DNA from: Bythopirellula goksoeyrii
Lineage (GTDB): Bacteria > Planctomycetota > Planctomycetia > Pirellulales > Lacipirellulaceae
DNA length: 64,000 nucleotides
Assembly (NCBI RefSeq): GCF_008065115.1
Contig: NZ_CP042913.1
Coordinates: forward strand, 2,082,338 to 2,146,337
Reading direction: 5' to 3'
Shown here: positions 16,702 to 24,798 of the stretch, piece by piece
How positions within the stretch are numbered: position 1 is the first letter of the stretch
Layout: each line of letters begins with the position of its first letter
Notes under the pieces: generated by a model
The model's database searches: none
Seen by the model: only the letters and a program-made list of their open reading frames with translations
What the model was told of the DNA's origin: nothing
Translations under genes and position numbers: made by a program

Positions 16702-17790
16702 CTACTGACTATCCGCTACTAATCCGTCCGAACGGTTGCCACGTAGCCGATGGATATCTGAATCAACATCAAAAGCTACAAACCTGACCGAAGCGTCGCA
16801 AAAAGCCATATTCAAGCCGGATGAGTGCGCAGATCCGAATTTCAGTTCGTCACCGGTATTTTGACCTGGTTGATCGGAGGACAACTCAATCCTGCGATTA
16901 AATGATATCAGACTTGCCGTTACCCGAAGTGTATCGGCATTCGCTCCACTGAATCCTGGTTCGTTGTCACCCTTGTCCAGCCCATCTAGGTAGTGATCGG
17001 TTGACATGTACTTTTCACCCACCATATAGACGTTTGAAGTTCCATCTTCCACATTGCGAAATGCAACTTCCGATCTCGTGTACACGACTCCCGTGGCATC
17101 ACTGATGATGATGACTTGATTCGGATTGTTTGGTTCCCGCGAAGTCCATTGAGGTTTCCAGGTATAATTCTTCCCTGTGAGGTAGTCAGTTTCTCCGTAG
17201 GGAATGGCTGAACCACCAGCTGCGGGCTCAGCTACGAACATGTCCCCCGCGTTAGCAGCATAGTCCGACTTGCTGCAGACCTCGATGGGTGTTTCGCAAT
17301 AGGCATAGGGTAGTGATGTGCTTGTCAAAGGAAACACATTAGTGCTTCGACGGCTGGGACAAGTCATTCCCTCAAATGGCGATTGCACGCGCTGCAACGT
17401 AGCAGCCGCACGGCTGGCGCCTGTTAGGCCGTCGCCCAAATTGTGAAGGTTCTGCTGTTCGATGTACGGCAATATATTGTAAAGCCATCCGCCAGGCTGA
17501 TCTTTGCCAAATCCATACTCCGGGTAACCGAGCCAATTGAACACCCAACCACCCGTTGGCAAATGCTTATGAACATCGTGATGGTTTTGAAACGCGATTG
17601 CGAGCTGGCGCAGTTGATTAGAGCATTGGGTTCGACGGGCCGCTTCACGAGCAGCCTGGATGGCGGGTAGGAGGAGCGCGACCAAGACTCCGATAATGGC
17701 TATTACCACCAATAGCTCAACTAAAGTAAATCCTGAAGTATTTCTGCGATCAGGACGCTCGTTCGCCGGAACTATTCTTGAAGACAGCAT
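16702..17790 (-). CDS. DUF1559 prepilin-like protein
   Basis: 362 residues. Type IV prepilin signal: leader of 20 residues ending in Gly20, then [14 protein letters not shown] with Glu at +5, followed by a long hydrophobic helix. The next residues [14 protein letters not shown] and the terminal [15 protein letters not shown] block identify the DUF1559 family, which is hugely expanded in planctomycetes. It is expected to be processed by prepilin peptidase and assembled or exported through a type II/IV pilus-like system; its exact role is not known. It lies near other exported-protein genes. Confidence 0.9.
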   Translation of the reverse strand: MLSSRIVPANERPDRRNTSGFTLVELLVVIAIIGVLVALLLPAIQAAREAARRTQCSNQLRQLAIAFQNHHDVHKHLPTGGWVFNWLGYPEYGFGKDQPGGWLYNILPYIEQQNLHNLGDGLTGASRAAATLQRVQSPFEGMTCPSRRSTNVFPLTSTSLPYAYCETPIEVCSKSDYAANAGDMFVAEPAAGGSAIPYGETDYLTGKNYTWKPQWTSREPNNPNQVIIISDATGVVYTRSEVAFRNVEDGTSNVYMVGEKYMSTDHYLDGLDKGDNEPGFSGANADTLRVTASLISFNRRIELSSDQPGQNTGDELKFGSAHSSGLNMAFCDASVRFVAFDVDSDIHRLRGNRSDGLVADSQ

Positions 17791-18216
17791 GCCTTTGATT
17801 CTCCAGAAAAGTGGTAGGGAGCTTATTAGGGAAAGGAAATAAACCTGTTCTCAATAGAGCCACTTTGTTCTGCCTACACCCTCAATAATCGTCGAAAGCA
17901 GGGGAAAGCGGAATAGCCTGGACAAACAATGACATACCATTTCTTGTCATTATTATTATATGAGGAAGCCTTCCTTCTGGGCCATGTTTGGTCGAATAAA
18001 TCGCTAATTTACGTGTTTCATGCGAAAGTACCGACTGTTTCTAACATAGCTAAATTCTCAAATACACATACCCACAACCTCTTTGAGGCAGTTCCAACAC
18101 TATAGAAGTCCATGAAAGCTGACAAGGTATCCCCCGGCCCAAGCGGACTTTGAGCTCATGACTCTTGATCTTCTTAATAGAAAAGCCGGATTCAATTCAG
18201 GTGTCATTGGGAGTGC
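17791..18216. other. Intergenic stretch with inverted repeat, 426 bases
   Basis: No coding frame stands out. A perfect 7-bp inverted repeat AATGACA / TGTCATT with a 10-base spacer lies at 17928-17951, about 137 bases upstream of the DUF1559 start, a size and spacing compatible with a dimeric regulator site. Confidence 0.4.
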
Positions 18217-19170
18217 TTAGAGTTTCTTATCAAGAGAACTTGGCTTTGCCGACCGGGACGCTAAGCCTACGGTTTCATTGCTTTCTGTGTCAAATCTTCG
18301 ACTGACGACTTGCAAAGCGTCGTTGGTAAGACTAATTATTCTATCCATTGCCATGCTAGTTTGCTCCAGGATCCCTTCCTTGTAGGGCAGTACTTCGGCT
18401 ACGAGAGTACTGTCGTAGCCTATCTTCTTTAGCGCCTCCATCGTGGCTTGCCATGGGACATCGCCACAGCCCAGATCACAAAACGCATAATCGCCGTTCC
18501 AGTCGAATCTTTCAACGAAATCCTTGACATGAACTCGCTTAATCCGATGCGAGAGAAGTTCGATCCAATGTGGCGGGTGTTGGTGATACCTCAATACGTT
18601 CCCTACGTCGAAATAGACCCCCAAGCGTTCGGTGGCAAAAGAATCGACAAAAGTCGCCATTTCCAATGGCGAAGTGAACATTCCATTCCAGACATTTTCC
18701 AAACACAAATCAATTTCAGACGCTTCAGCAGCTTCAAGCAATCGAGATACGGCAACGTTTGCTCGCTGGATCGCGATATCGTTCCGGATGTTCTCGTGAG
18801 GTGCGATGGGGCTATTTACAACACCCGGGACAAACAGCACAGCTTCACAGCCCAGCCAAGCAGCACGCTCTATTGCACCGAGATGGAGTTCAATGGATCG
18901 ATCTCTCACTTGACTGTCATCACTCGTCGGACTAAGTGCCCAACTCATACCACTGGCCAATGTTTCAACCACCAGTCCTGAACTCTCAATTCTTCGACGG
19001 ATAGCTTCGCAATCAGACTGCGAAGTAGCAGGAGTCAAGACACCCTCGGTGCCAATGCAGAGTTCCAACCCTTCGAATCCTGCCGATTGTGCAAGTCCCA
19101 AGGCATCTGAAAGGGGATGAGTACCCGAAAGCCCCTCTCTCATTGACCAATAACTGATGGATTTAATCAT
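18217..19170 (-). CDS. Cytoplasmic TIM-barrel sugar isomerase/epimerase
   Basis: 317 residues without any export signal. Same fold and motifs as 12096-13010: LCLENVWNGMF, VYFDVGNVLRY, RVHVKDF and the final LVAEVLPY, so the metal-binding residues of the AP-endonuclease-2/xylose-isomerase-like family are present. It should act on a sugar or related compound in the cytosol. The AraC regulator gene lies upstream in the same direction, suggesting local regulation, though about 150 bases separate them. The C-terminus carries a Ser/Lys-rich tail of unknown significance. Confidence 0.85.
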   Translation of the reverse strand: MIKSISYWSMREGLSGTHPLSDALGLAQSAGFEGLELCIGTEGVLTPATSQSDCEAIRRRIESSGLVVETLASGMSWALSPTSDDSQVRDRSIELHLGAIERAAWLGCEAVLFVPGVVNSPIAPHENIRNDIAIQRANVAVSRLLEAAEASEIDLCLENVWNGMFTSPLEMATFVDSFATERLGVYFDVGNVLRYHQHPPHWIELLSHRIKRVHVKDFVERFDWNGDYAFCDLGCGDVPWQATMEALKKIGYDSTLVAEVLPYKEGILEQTSMAMDRIISLTNDALQVVSRRFDTESNETVGLASRSAKPSSLDKKL

Positions 19171-19319
19171 TAGTATAAAAAACTGGTGCGAAAATGGCAG
19201 TCTTGCAGTTCAAGAGTTCTTCTCTTCATTAGGCTTTCTGGCAAGTGCCTGCACAATGGCTAGAACGTACGCCGCCATACCCAATTGAGTCACGCAGCGA
19301 TGAAAACTATGCTTGTTGG

Positions 19320-20213
19320 TCAGTCCTTTAGCATCGCTTTTCTGAAATCATTTGGACTCTTGCCAGCATGGCGCTTGAATGCACGTGAGAATGAGAATGC
19401 CGTTTCATAGCCAACGCTAGCCGCTATTGCTTCCAGGGTATGGTCTGTATAGGAGAGCATTTCACGCGCACGCTGCATTCGATAGTTCGTAACAACCGCC
19501 ATGGGAGTTGATTTCTGAAATCGTTTTACAACGCGATTGAATTGAGCTGGTGAGATACCAGCCTGTCGGGCCAAGTTGTCTGTCGTCCAAGGAAAGTTAA
19601 GATTGCCGTGAACCGTCTGCCATAACTGATTGATGCGCTTGCGAATGTCAACGTCTTTTCGGCTTTGAGGAAGTTGCCGCAGTTCACGGTCAAGTAGCAA
19701 TACAATCAAGTCGGCGAGCGACTGTAGGGCGGACTGAGAATCAGGCAACCGGCTCTGTCTCTCTGCAAGATACTGATTTGCGATCACCGAGAGAAAGTCG
19801 GTCGAGCGAGATTCGAGGAGCACTACTTTGCGTGGTAGAAAATGCGACCATTCTGTCTCGTCGGCCAAGTGAAACCAAACACACGACCAATCACTTTTCG
19901 CTTTGTAAGTATATTCACAATGAGAAGGAGCAATCAGCAAGTCACCTCGCTTGAGTTCTTTTTTCTGTCCGTCGGTCAACAGCTCTCCCGAGCCAGCGGT
20001 TGAGAGAAGCACGACGTGGTAACCAGGATTTCTTCTCTGAACGACATAAGGTGTGACAAATCGACTGATGCCACTCAGAAAGATACCTCGTTCATCTAAT
20101 GATGATTTGGCGTGTCCAGGGTGAGCCAAATACTGTTCTTGACAGCCACGGGGGAAACAGACGGCATCCTCAAAGTGATCACTTTTTCGATAGGAAGTCC
20201 ATTTAGGTTGCAT
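19320..20213 (-). CDS. AraC family transcriptional regulator
   Basis: 297 residues. The N-terminal 150 residues form a cupin-like ligand-binding domain (VVLLSTAGSGELL, GDLLIAPSH, WFHLADE). The C-terminal 100 residues contain two helix-turn-helix units: LARQAGISPAQFNRVVKRF and IAASVGYETAFSFSRAFKRH, then GKSPNDFRK, the AraC signature. It probably senses a sugar and controls the neighbouring isomerase and exported carbohydrate genes (inference from context). The start is followed closely upstream by a hairpin (20218-20263). Confidence 0.9.
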   Translation of the reverse strand: MQPKWTSYRKSDHFEDAVCFPRGCQEQYLAHPGHAKSSLDERGIFLSGISRFVTPYVVQRRNPGYHVVLLSTAGSGELLTDGQKKELKRGDLLIAPSHCEYTYKAKSDWSCVWFHLADETEWSHFLPRKVVLLESRSTDFLSVIANQYLAERQSRLPDSQSALQSLADLIVLLLDRELRQLPQSRKDVDIRKRINQLWQTVHGNLNFPWTTDNLARQAGISPAQFNRVVKRFQKSTPMAVVTNYRMQRAREMLSYTDHTLEAIAASVGYETAFSFSRAFKRHAGKSPNDFRKAMLKD

Positions 20214-20217
20214 GTCA

Positions 20218-20263
20218 CAGTTTTCGAAAAGGTACTCGGAGTGCCCCTACAGAGCGAAAACTG
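20218..20263. repeat. Hairpin just upstream of the AraC start codon
   Basis: CAGTTTTCG (20218-20226) and CGAAAACTG (20255-20263) are perfect complements around a 28-base loop, ending four bases from the ATG at 20213. In the transcript it could mask the ribosome-binding region, or as DNA it may be an autoregulatory operator. Confidence 0.45.
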
Positions 20264-20265
20264 AG

Positions 20266-20310
20266 TGGAGCGAAAGGGAGTCGAACCCTCGACCTCTGCA
20301 TTGCGAACGC
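20266..20310 (-). pseudogene. tRNA-Ala(CGC) 3' half remnant, probable attachment site
   Basis: Read on the minus strand: anticodon loop TTCGCAA (anticodon CGC), 3' stem strand TGCAG, variable loop AGGTC, T-arm GAGGG-TTCGACT-CCCTT, acceptor strand TCGCTCC and discriminator A. Every element from the anticodon loop to the 3' end has the right length, but upstream sequence does not supply the D-arm or 5' acceptor strand. Such half tRNAs are typical scars of integrative elements recombining within a tRNA gene. Confidence 0.75.
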
Positions 20311-20399
20311 CATGCAACCCTCTCAGCAAACGCGGAAACGCCAGCTATTATTGGGAAAAATTCATTCTAGTTACTGCCTAGTATGCCTTCAACTGCCCG

Positions 20400-21183
20400 G
20401 TTTGACATCTTACTGTGTAGTCAACCGTGTAGTAACAGCTTACCAAAAACGGTTCTGCCGACTTTGTAGTTTTTTCATAGTCCTTGCTGTGCCTACGATA
20501 TCTCGCAAGCAAGGCGAAGATTCGATCGACGATCCATCGTTTGGGTAGCGCAACGAATCCTTTAGTGTGAACGGGTCGCAGCACGGTTTGTAGGACCCAG
20601 CCAAAAGTTTCATGCACTCAATCGGGAAGCCTCGACCTTCCGTAAGCCGACTCGCCAAACACAACTCTCAGCCGACGGAATTGTTCCTCAAGTTTGTTCA
20701 TCACCCACTGCGCTCCACATTGATGTAGGCAACTCACGCTATGGACGACCACCGTCAGCCCATTCCCAACGTATCCACAGCCAAGTGTCGTTTGCGGCCA
20801 GTGATTTTTTTGCCTGCAGCATAGCTCCGTTCTTCTCCTCCCTCGGCAGAGCGAATCGACTGGCTATTGATGATAGCTGCTGTGGGAGCTGGTTTCTTGC
20901 CTTCCGACTTCCGCACCTTTTCGCGAAGTGTGTTGTGAATCCGCTGCCTAGTTCCAACGTTCCGCCATGTCCAAAAATTGTTGTACACCGTTTTCCAATT
21001 CGGAAAGTCATGCGGTAATTGTCGCCACTGGCAGCCGGTGCGTGACACGTACAGGATGGCGTCAATCACCTATCGACGGCAGATCGGTTCTCGGCCAAAT
21101 CCACTCCATCGTGGTAGCAGGAGTCGGATAACTTGCCATTGCCTGTCCGTCAAATCACTGGGATACGATCTCTCAGTCTTCAT
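20400..21183 (-). pseudogene. IS5-family transposase, decayed
   Basis: Starts at ATG 21183 with MKTERSYPSDLTDRQWQ, a typical IS5-type beginning, then an in-frame TAG after about 37 codons. The frame continues as VIDAILYVSRTGCQW, PHDFPNWKTVYNNFW and GRKRHLAVDT, then shifts frame near 20755 and again reads as GLTVVVHS, and finally WIVDRIFALLARYRRHSKDYE, which matches the C-terminal box with the catalytic Glu region of IS5 transposases. At least one nonsense and one frameshift mutation make it inactive. I did not find convincing terminal inverted repeats. Confidence 0.82.
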
Positions 21184-21327
21184 GCTGTGGATTCTCCATC
21201 CTTGGATCGCAAAAACCAAAGAAGAAGCCGGAGCAATTTTATCTTTTCACGCTATGGGGACATGTTCTCAGGATACGTTTAGCCGTAGAATCAGTTGGGG
21301 GCACACTGGCAACAAGGAACAAGTGGC

Positions 21328-22839
21328 ATGCTTTTCTTTCTCTGTGGACGATGGCAGTTTGTGGTTGCTTGGGGCTTGCTTGGGCTTTGCTTGCAATCGG
21401 CTTTAGTCGCTCAGCAGTCGACTAACTCTATTGGATCGGCGAGTAATAGTGGTGCAGCGGGGGGTGCTGCCCAAGCAGATTTTGATTCTCTGATCGATTT
21501 GATCCAGTCTACGGTGGCCTATGATTCCTGGATGGAAAATGGAACTGGCGAAGGAGAGATCTCGCCGTTTTCAATCAATGGAGTTTACGCAGACGCTCAA
21601 GGGACATTGCGGTTTGCAAACTCACTTACCTCTTCGGAGAAGCTGCGACGAACACCTAGCTCCCCCTCGATTGGTGCAGCAACTGACGTACGAAGCCCTT
21701 CCCCCTTGCGTTTCGTTTCTTTGCCTCGGTTGGAGCAAGCCATCGGCGAGCACCAGCGAATGGGCAAGCCGCTTCCTGCCGAAATGCTCACCTTGGCGGG
21801 TTTGCAGCGTGTCGAGTATGTGGTCATCAATCCAAAAACTAAGGATCTAATCCTTGCAGGTCCTGCTGGTGATTGGCATGTTGGCCAGGATGGAGTTCTA
21901 GTTGGCGTAAAGACCGGCATCGCTGTATTGCGGTTAGACGACTTGCTAACCCTCTGGCGGCGCCCTGATGTGTTGTCACCGTTCGGTTGCTCGATTGTGC
22001 CGCGCCAAGCGGCCCTAGCAGCGACTCAAGAGTATCTCCAAGTAACCGGCGGTAAACCGCTCGAACCCGGTGGTAGAAAGAATTGGCTTGCGGGACTTCG
22101 CGATACACTCGGCAGTCAAGATGTCGAATTCTTTGGGCTCACGCCCAATAGCCATGCGGCTCTCGTCTTGCTTGTGGCCGACTACCACATGAAGTTGATC
22201 GGCATGGGACTCGCGGACAGTGTCGCTGGGGTGTCCAGCTACCTTGACACAGTGGAATTGGATGCTGACGGATCTGCTCCGCCGATGAGCGTGTTGCGTT
22301 GGTGGTTTGCATTGAATCACAGTCCGGTTGTCACCGATGACGATCGCGAGATTTTTCGGCTTCCAGGCAGTGGAGTGAAAGTGTTGAGCGAGAATGAGCT
22401 CTTGGCTGCCCGTGGGAAGCGTGTCCATACGCATCAATCTGAGGAGCTCAATGAACGTTTTGCCAAGTCTTTCACTGCTGAATTCGACCAAGTTAGCATG
22501 AGATATCCGCTTTACGGTGAATTGGAGTATCTTTTTGACTTGGCGCTTCTATTGGCGATCATCGACAGAGAGCATCTGCTCGAACGGTCCGGTTGGCACC
22601 CCACTTTGCTAGGAGATTCGGAGAGGCTACCGTTGCCGACAATGCGAATTCCAGGTGAAGTACAAACGGTAGTCAATCATCGGCTGATCAATCGACGACA
22701 GATCATTGCGGGGATTAGCGGAGGTGTTTGGGTCGACAGTCGCCGAGCACTTGAGGTGGAGTCTGCCAATACAAAGCAGCTAACGAACGTTGCCCAAGTG
22801 AAGAAGACTGCGTCGACGGAAAGCTGGTGGTGGGATTAG
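21328..22839 (+). CDS. DUF1598-domain exported protein
   Basis: 503 residues from ATG at 21328, chosen for AAGGA about 9 bases upstream and because it gives a clean signal peptide; a TTG 33 bases earlier is in frame. The domain body (LPRLEQAIGEHQRMGKPLP, RVEYVVINPKTKDLILAGPAGDW, PFGCSIVPRQ) matches the planctomycete-specific DUF1598 family as I recall it. The function is not known; export suggests a periplasmic or envelope role. The stop overlaps the convergent DedA gene by four bases. Confidence 0.78.
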   Translation: MLFFLCGRWQFVVAWGLLGLCLQSALVAQQSTNSIGSASNSGAAGGAAQADFDSLIDLIQSTVAYDSWMENGTGEGEISPFSINGVYADAQGTLRFANSLTSSEKLRRTPSSPSIGAATDVRSPSPLRFVSLPRLEQAIGEHQRMGKPLPAEMLTLAGLQRVEYVVINPKTKDLILAGPAGDWHVGQDGVLVGVKTGIAVLRLDDLLTLWRRPDVLSPFGCSIVPRQAALAATQEYLQVTGGKPLEPGGRKNWLAGLRDTLGSQDVEFFGLTPNSHAALVLLVADYHMKLIGMGLADSVAGVSSYLDTVELDADGSAPPMSVLRWWFALNHSPVVTDDDREIFRLPGSGVKVLSENELLAARGKRVHTHQSEELNERFAKSFTAEFDQVSMRYPLYGELEYLFDLALLLAIIDREHLLERSGWHPTLLGDSERLPLPTMRIPGEVQTVVNHRLINRRQIIAGISGGVWVDSRRALEVESANTKQLTNVAQVKKTASTESWWWD

Positions 22840-23492
22840 TCGAGACTCTGCTCTTTCGATACTTCATCAACTCTATCGTTCTTGCTTGTATGACGAACGA
22901 GGACTTCATCGAGGACCTGTTGCCTCTGACGGCGTAGCCACCATAAGAAACCAATCAAGAGCACGAGGATCACGCACAGAGTGAAACCCACCTCCGCTTC
23001 ACGGATTGTTTCTACGATGCTGTCGCCAAAAAAATAGGCCACGGTGAAAAACGTTCCGACGACTAATGTCGCGCAAAACAAGTCGTAAAGAATGAACTTG
23101 CGGTATGATACGCGAGCAACTCCTGCGGAGAGATACACTGGTGCTCGCACTCCGACCATAAAGCGAGCCAGTAGCATGACCTTGAACATATGCCGCTGGA
23201 TGGACTGCTCGAAGTATTCTTCGCGCTGCGCGCCTACGAGCTTGCTAAGCTTGGGATGGCGCATGACCAAGCCATGACCGAAGTGGTAACCGATGGCGTA
23301 CATTGCTGTGTCGCCAAGCAAGGCACCTACGACGCAGGCTAAGAAAGCGAAGCCGGGATTCAGATTCCCTTGAGAACTCACTATCCCTGCCAATACGATC
23401 GGTACTTCTTCGGGGATGGGAAGCCCACAACCCGTCAACAGCAGGAAGAAGACTATTCCCAGATACCCGCCACTTTCGATCAAAACATCCAC
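22836..23492 (-). CDS. DedA/VTT-family membrane protein
   Basis: 218 residues with about five hydrophobic segments. The hallmark motifs of DedA proteins are present: CGLPIPEEVPIVLAG near the N-terminus, GDTAMYAIGYHFG, and the FMVGVRAPVYLSAGVARVSY loop with its conserved Arg and Gly-x-Pro-like turn. The family moves undecaprenyl phosphate or other lipids across the inner membrane in characterised members. The C-terminus is charged and cytoplasmic. It is convergent with the DUF1598 gene with a four-base overlap. Confidence 0.88.
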   Translation of the reverse strand: MDVLIESGGYLGIVFFLLLTGCGLPIPEEVPIVLAGIVSSQGNLNPGFAFLACVVGALLGDTAMYAIGYHFGHGLVMRHPKLSKLVGAQREEYFEQSIQRHMFKVMLLARFMVGVRAPVYLSAGVARVSYRKFILYDLFCATLVVGTFFTVAYFFGDSIVETIREAEVGFTLCVILVLLIGFLWWLRRQRQQVLDEVLVRHTSKNDRVDEVSKEQSLD

Positions 23493-23573
23493 GTCCGTCG
23501 TTCTCGGTTTTGAAGGTTAAAGTGGGTGAGATAAAAACTGTGGTTCCCCATAGTAGGTGCGATTCGACGCTGT

Positions 23574-24680
23574 CTATATCGACACTTGCCAATCCTGCGA
23601 TGGAGTCCAATCTTCGGAGTGCATGTTATAGGCGTGAATTCTAATCTTGGCATCATTTTCAGTAGGGCATACCAAGACGGCACCAACATCTGGGCGATTC
23701 GAGCAGATATCGGCTGCTCCTTCAACACCGCTCACATAGAAAGCAGTTGCCAGGGCGTCTGCCTCTGCTGCCGTGGGGGCTAGTACCGTGGATGTATAAG
23801 TGCCAGTGGCGGGCCAACCTGTGCGGGGATCAAGTATGTGGCCATATTTTTTACCATCGATTTCAAGAAACTGGGTCGCTCCACCCGCAGTACCGAGTGA
23901 TCGATTTCGCAGATGAAATTCGGCAATTCGGCATTCCGGCTGCAGCGGATGCCGCAAACCGATGCTCCAGCACTCATCGAGGCTGGCTCGATTGCGACCC
24001 CGTGCCAAGATACTGCTACTGCCGCCGTGCCAGAGATAGTCACCGATTCCTTTTTCATCCAGCTGCTCAGCAACCCGATCCAGTGCATGACCTTTGCCGA
24101 TGGAATTGAAATTGATCTCGATCCCAGGCTGAAGGAATCGAATCGTCTGGTCTTGGCTACTAAGTTCCAATTGATCGCTACCCATGCATGAAAGGGCCTC
24201 GGTGATTTCCAGCTCGTCGGGAAGCCGCCCCGCGCGTTTCAAAAATCCCCAAACCCGGGAAAGAGGAGTGCTCGTGATATCGAAGGCTCCCTTGGTTGCC
24301 TGAAAGAGGTTGAGGCTAAGCTCCAGTAAGCCGAATAACTCACCGTTCACCTCCACCGGACTTTCGGCGGCGTGCCGGTTAATTTCGACGACAGAACTTA
24401 CATCGCGATAAATGGTAAGTTCGTCTTCAACCGCTTCAATCATATCGAACGCATCGAGAAAGTCTCCGGCGGCTTGGCGATCGGCCCGATGATACTGCAC
24501 AGCGAATTCACAAGCCATTGCCCGGCGACTCGCTCGGACGTGGAGGGCAGGATCGGAGGGTAAGCGGTCAATTAGCGCAGTTTTAGATTCCAGCCACTCC
24601 AGGGCTTGCTTGGCAAGCGTCTCCGCCGCTGCCTTCCCTTGTAAAAAAGATCGCCGGGAGTGGTGGTGATGTTCTTCCAT
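23574..24680 (-). CDS. apbE: FAD:protein FMN transferase
   Basis: 368 residues. ApbE attaches FMN covalently to Thr or Ser of target flavoproteins such as Rnf/Nqr subunits. Motifs: RAMACEFAVQ at the core start, NFNSIGKGHALDRVAEQL (flavin binding), HGGSSSILARG, and HILDPRTGWPATG followed by the metal-binding TAAEADALATAFYV. The N-terminus reads MEEHHHHSRRSFLQGKAA, a twin-arginine-like motif, but the following segment is not hydrophobic, so export by Tat is doubtful. It is divergent from the phosphohexomutase gene. No Rnf or Nqr genes are in the window. Confidence 0.92.
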   Translation of the reverse strand: MEEHHHHSRRSFLQGKAAAETLAKQALEWLESKTALIDRLPSDPALHVRASRRAMACEFAVQYHRADRQAAGDFLDAFDMIEAVEDELTIYRDVSSVVEINRHAAESPVEVNGELFGLLELSLNLFQATKGAFDITSTPLSRVWGFLKRAGRLPDELEITEALSCMGSDQLELSSQDQTIRFLQPGIEINFNSIGKGHALDRVAEQLDEKGIGDYLWHGGSSSILARGRNRASLDECWSIGLRHPLQPECRIAEFHLRNRSLGTAGGATQFLEIDGKKYGHILDPRTGWPATGTYTSTVLAPTAAEADALATAFYVSGVEGAADICSNRPDVGAVLVCPTENDAKIRIHAYNMHSEDWTPSQDWQVSI

Positions 24681-24798
24681 GCAACAATTATAGCCCTTTA
24701 AGCAGTCAGCGGGGCAGGGCGATGGTTTTGCTTTAACGAGAATATTGTTAGTATTTTTCTGAATGAACTAAATCGAGCGGCAAATATCCAGGAATCTC

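Noticed and set aside
20096-20329. Small minus-strand protein overlapping the tRNA half
   Set aside because: Its middle (NAEVEGSTPFRS) is what any tRNA 3' half gives when translated; no independent coding evidence.
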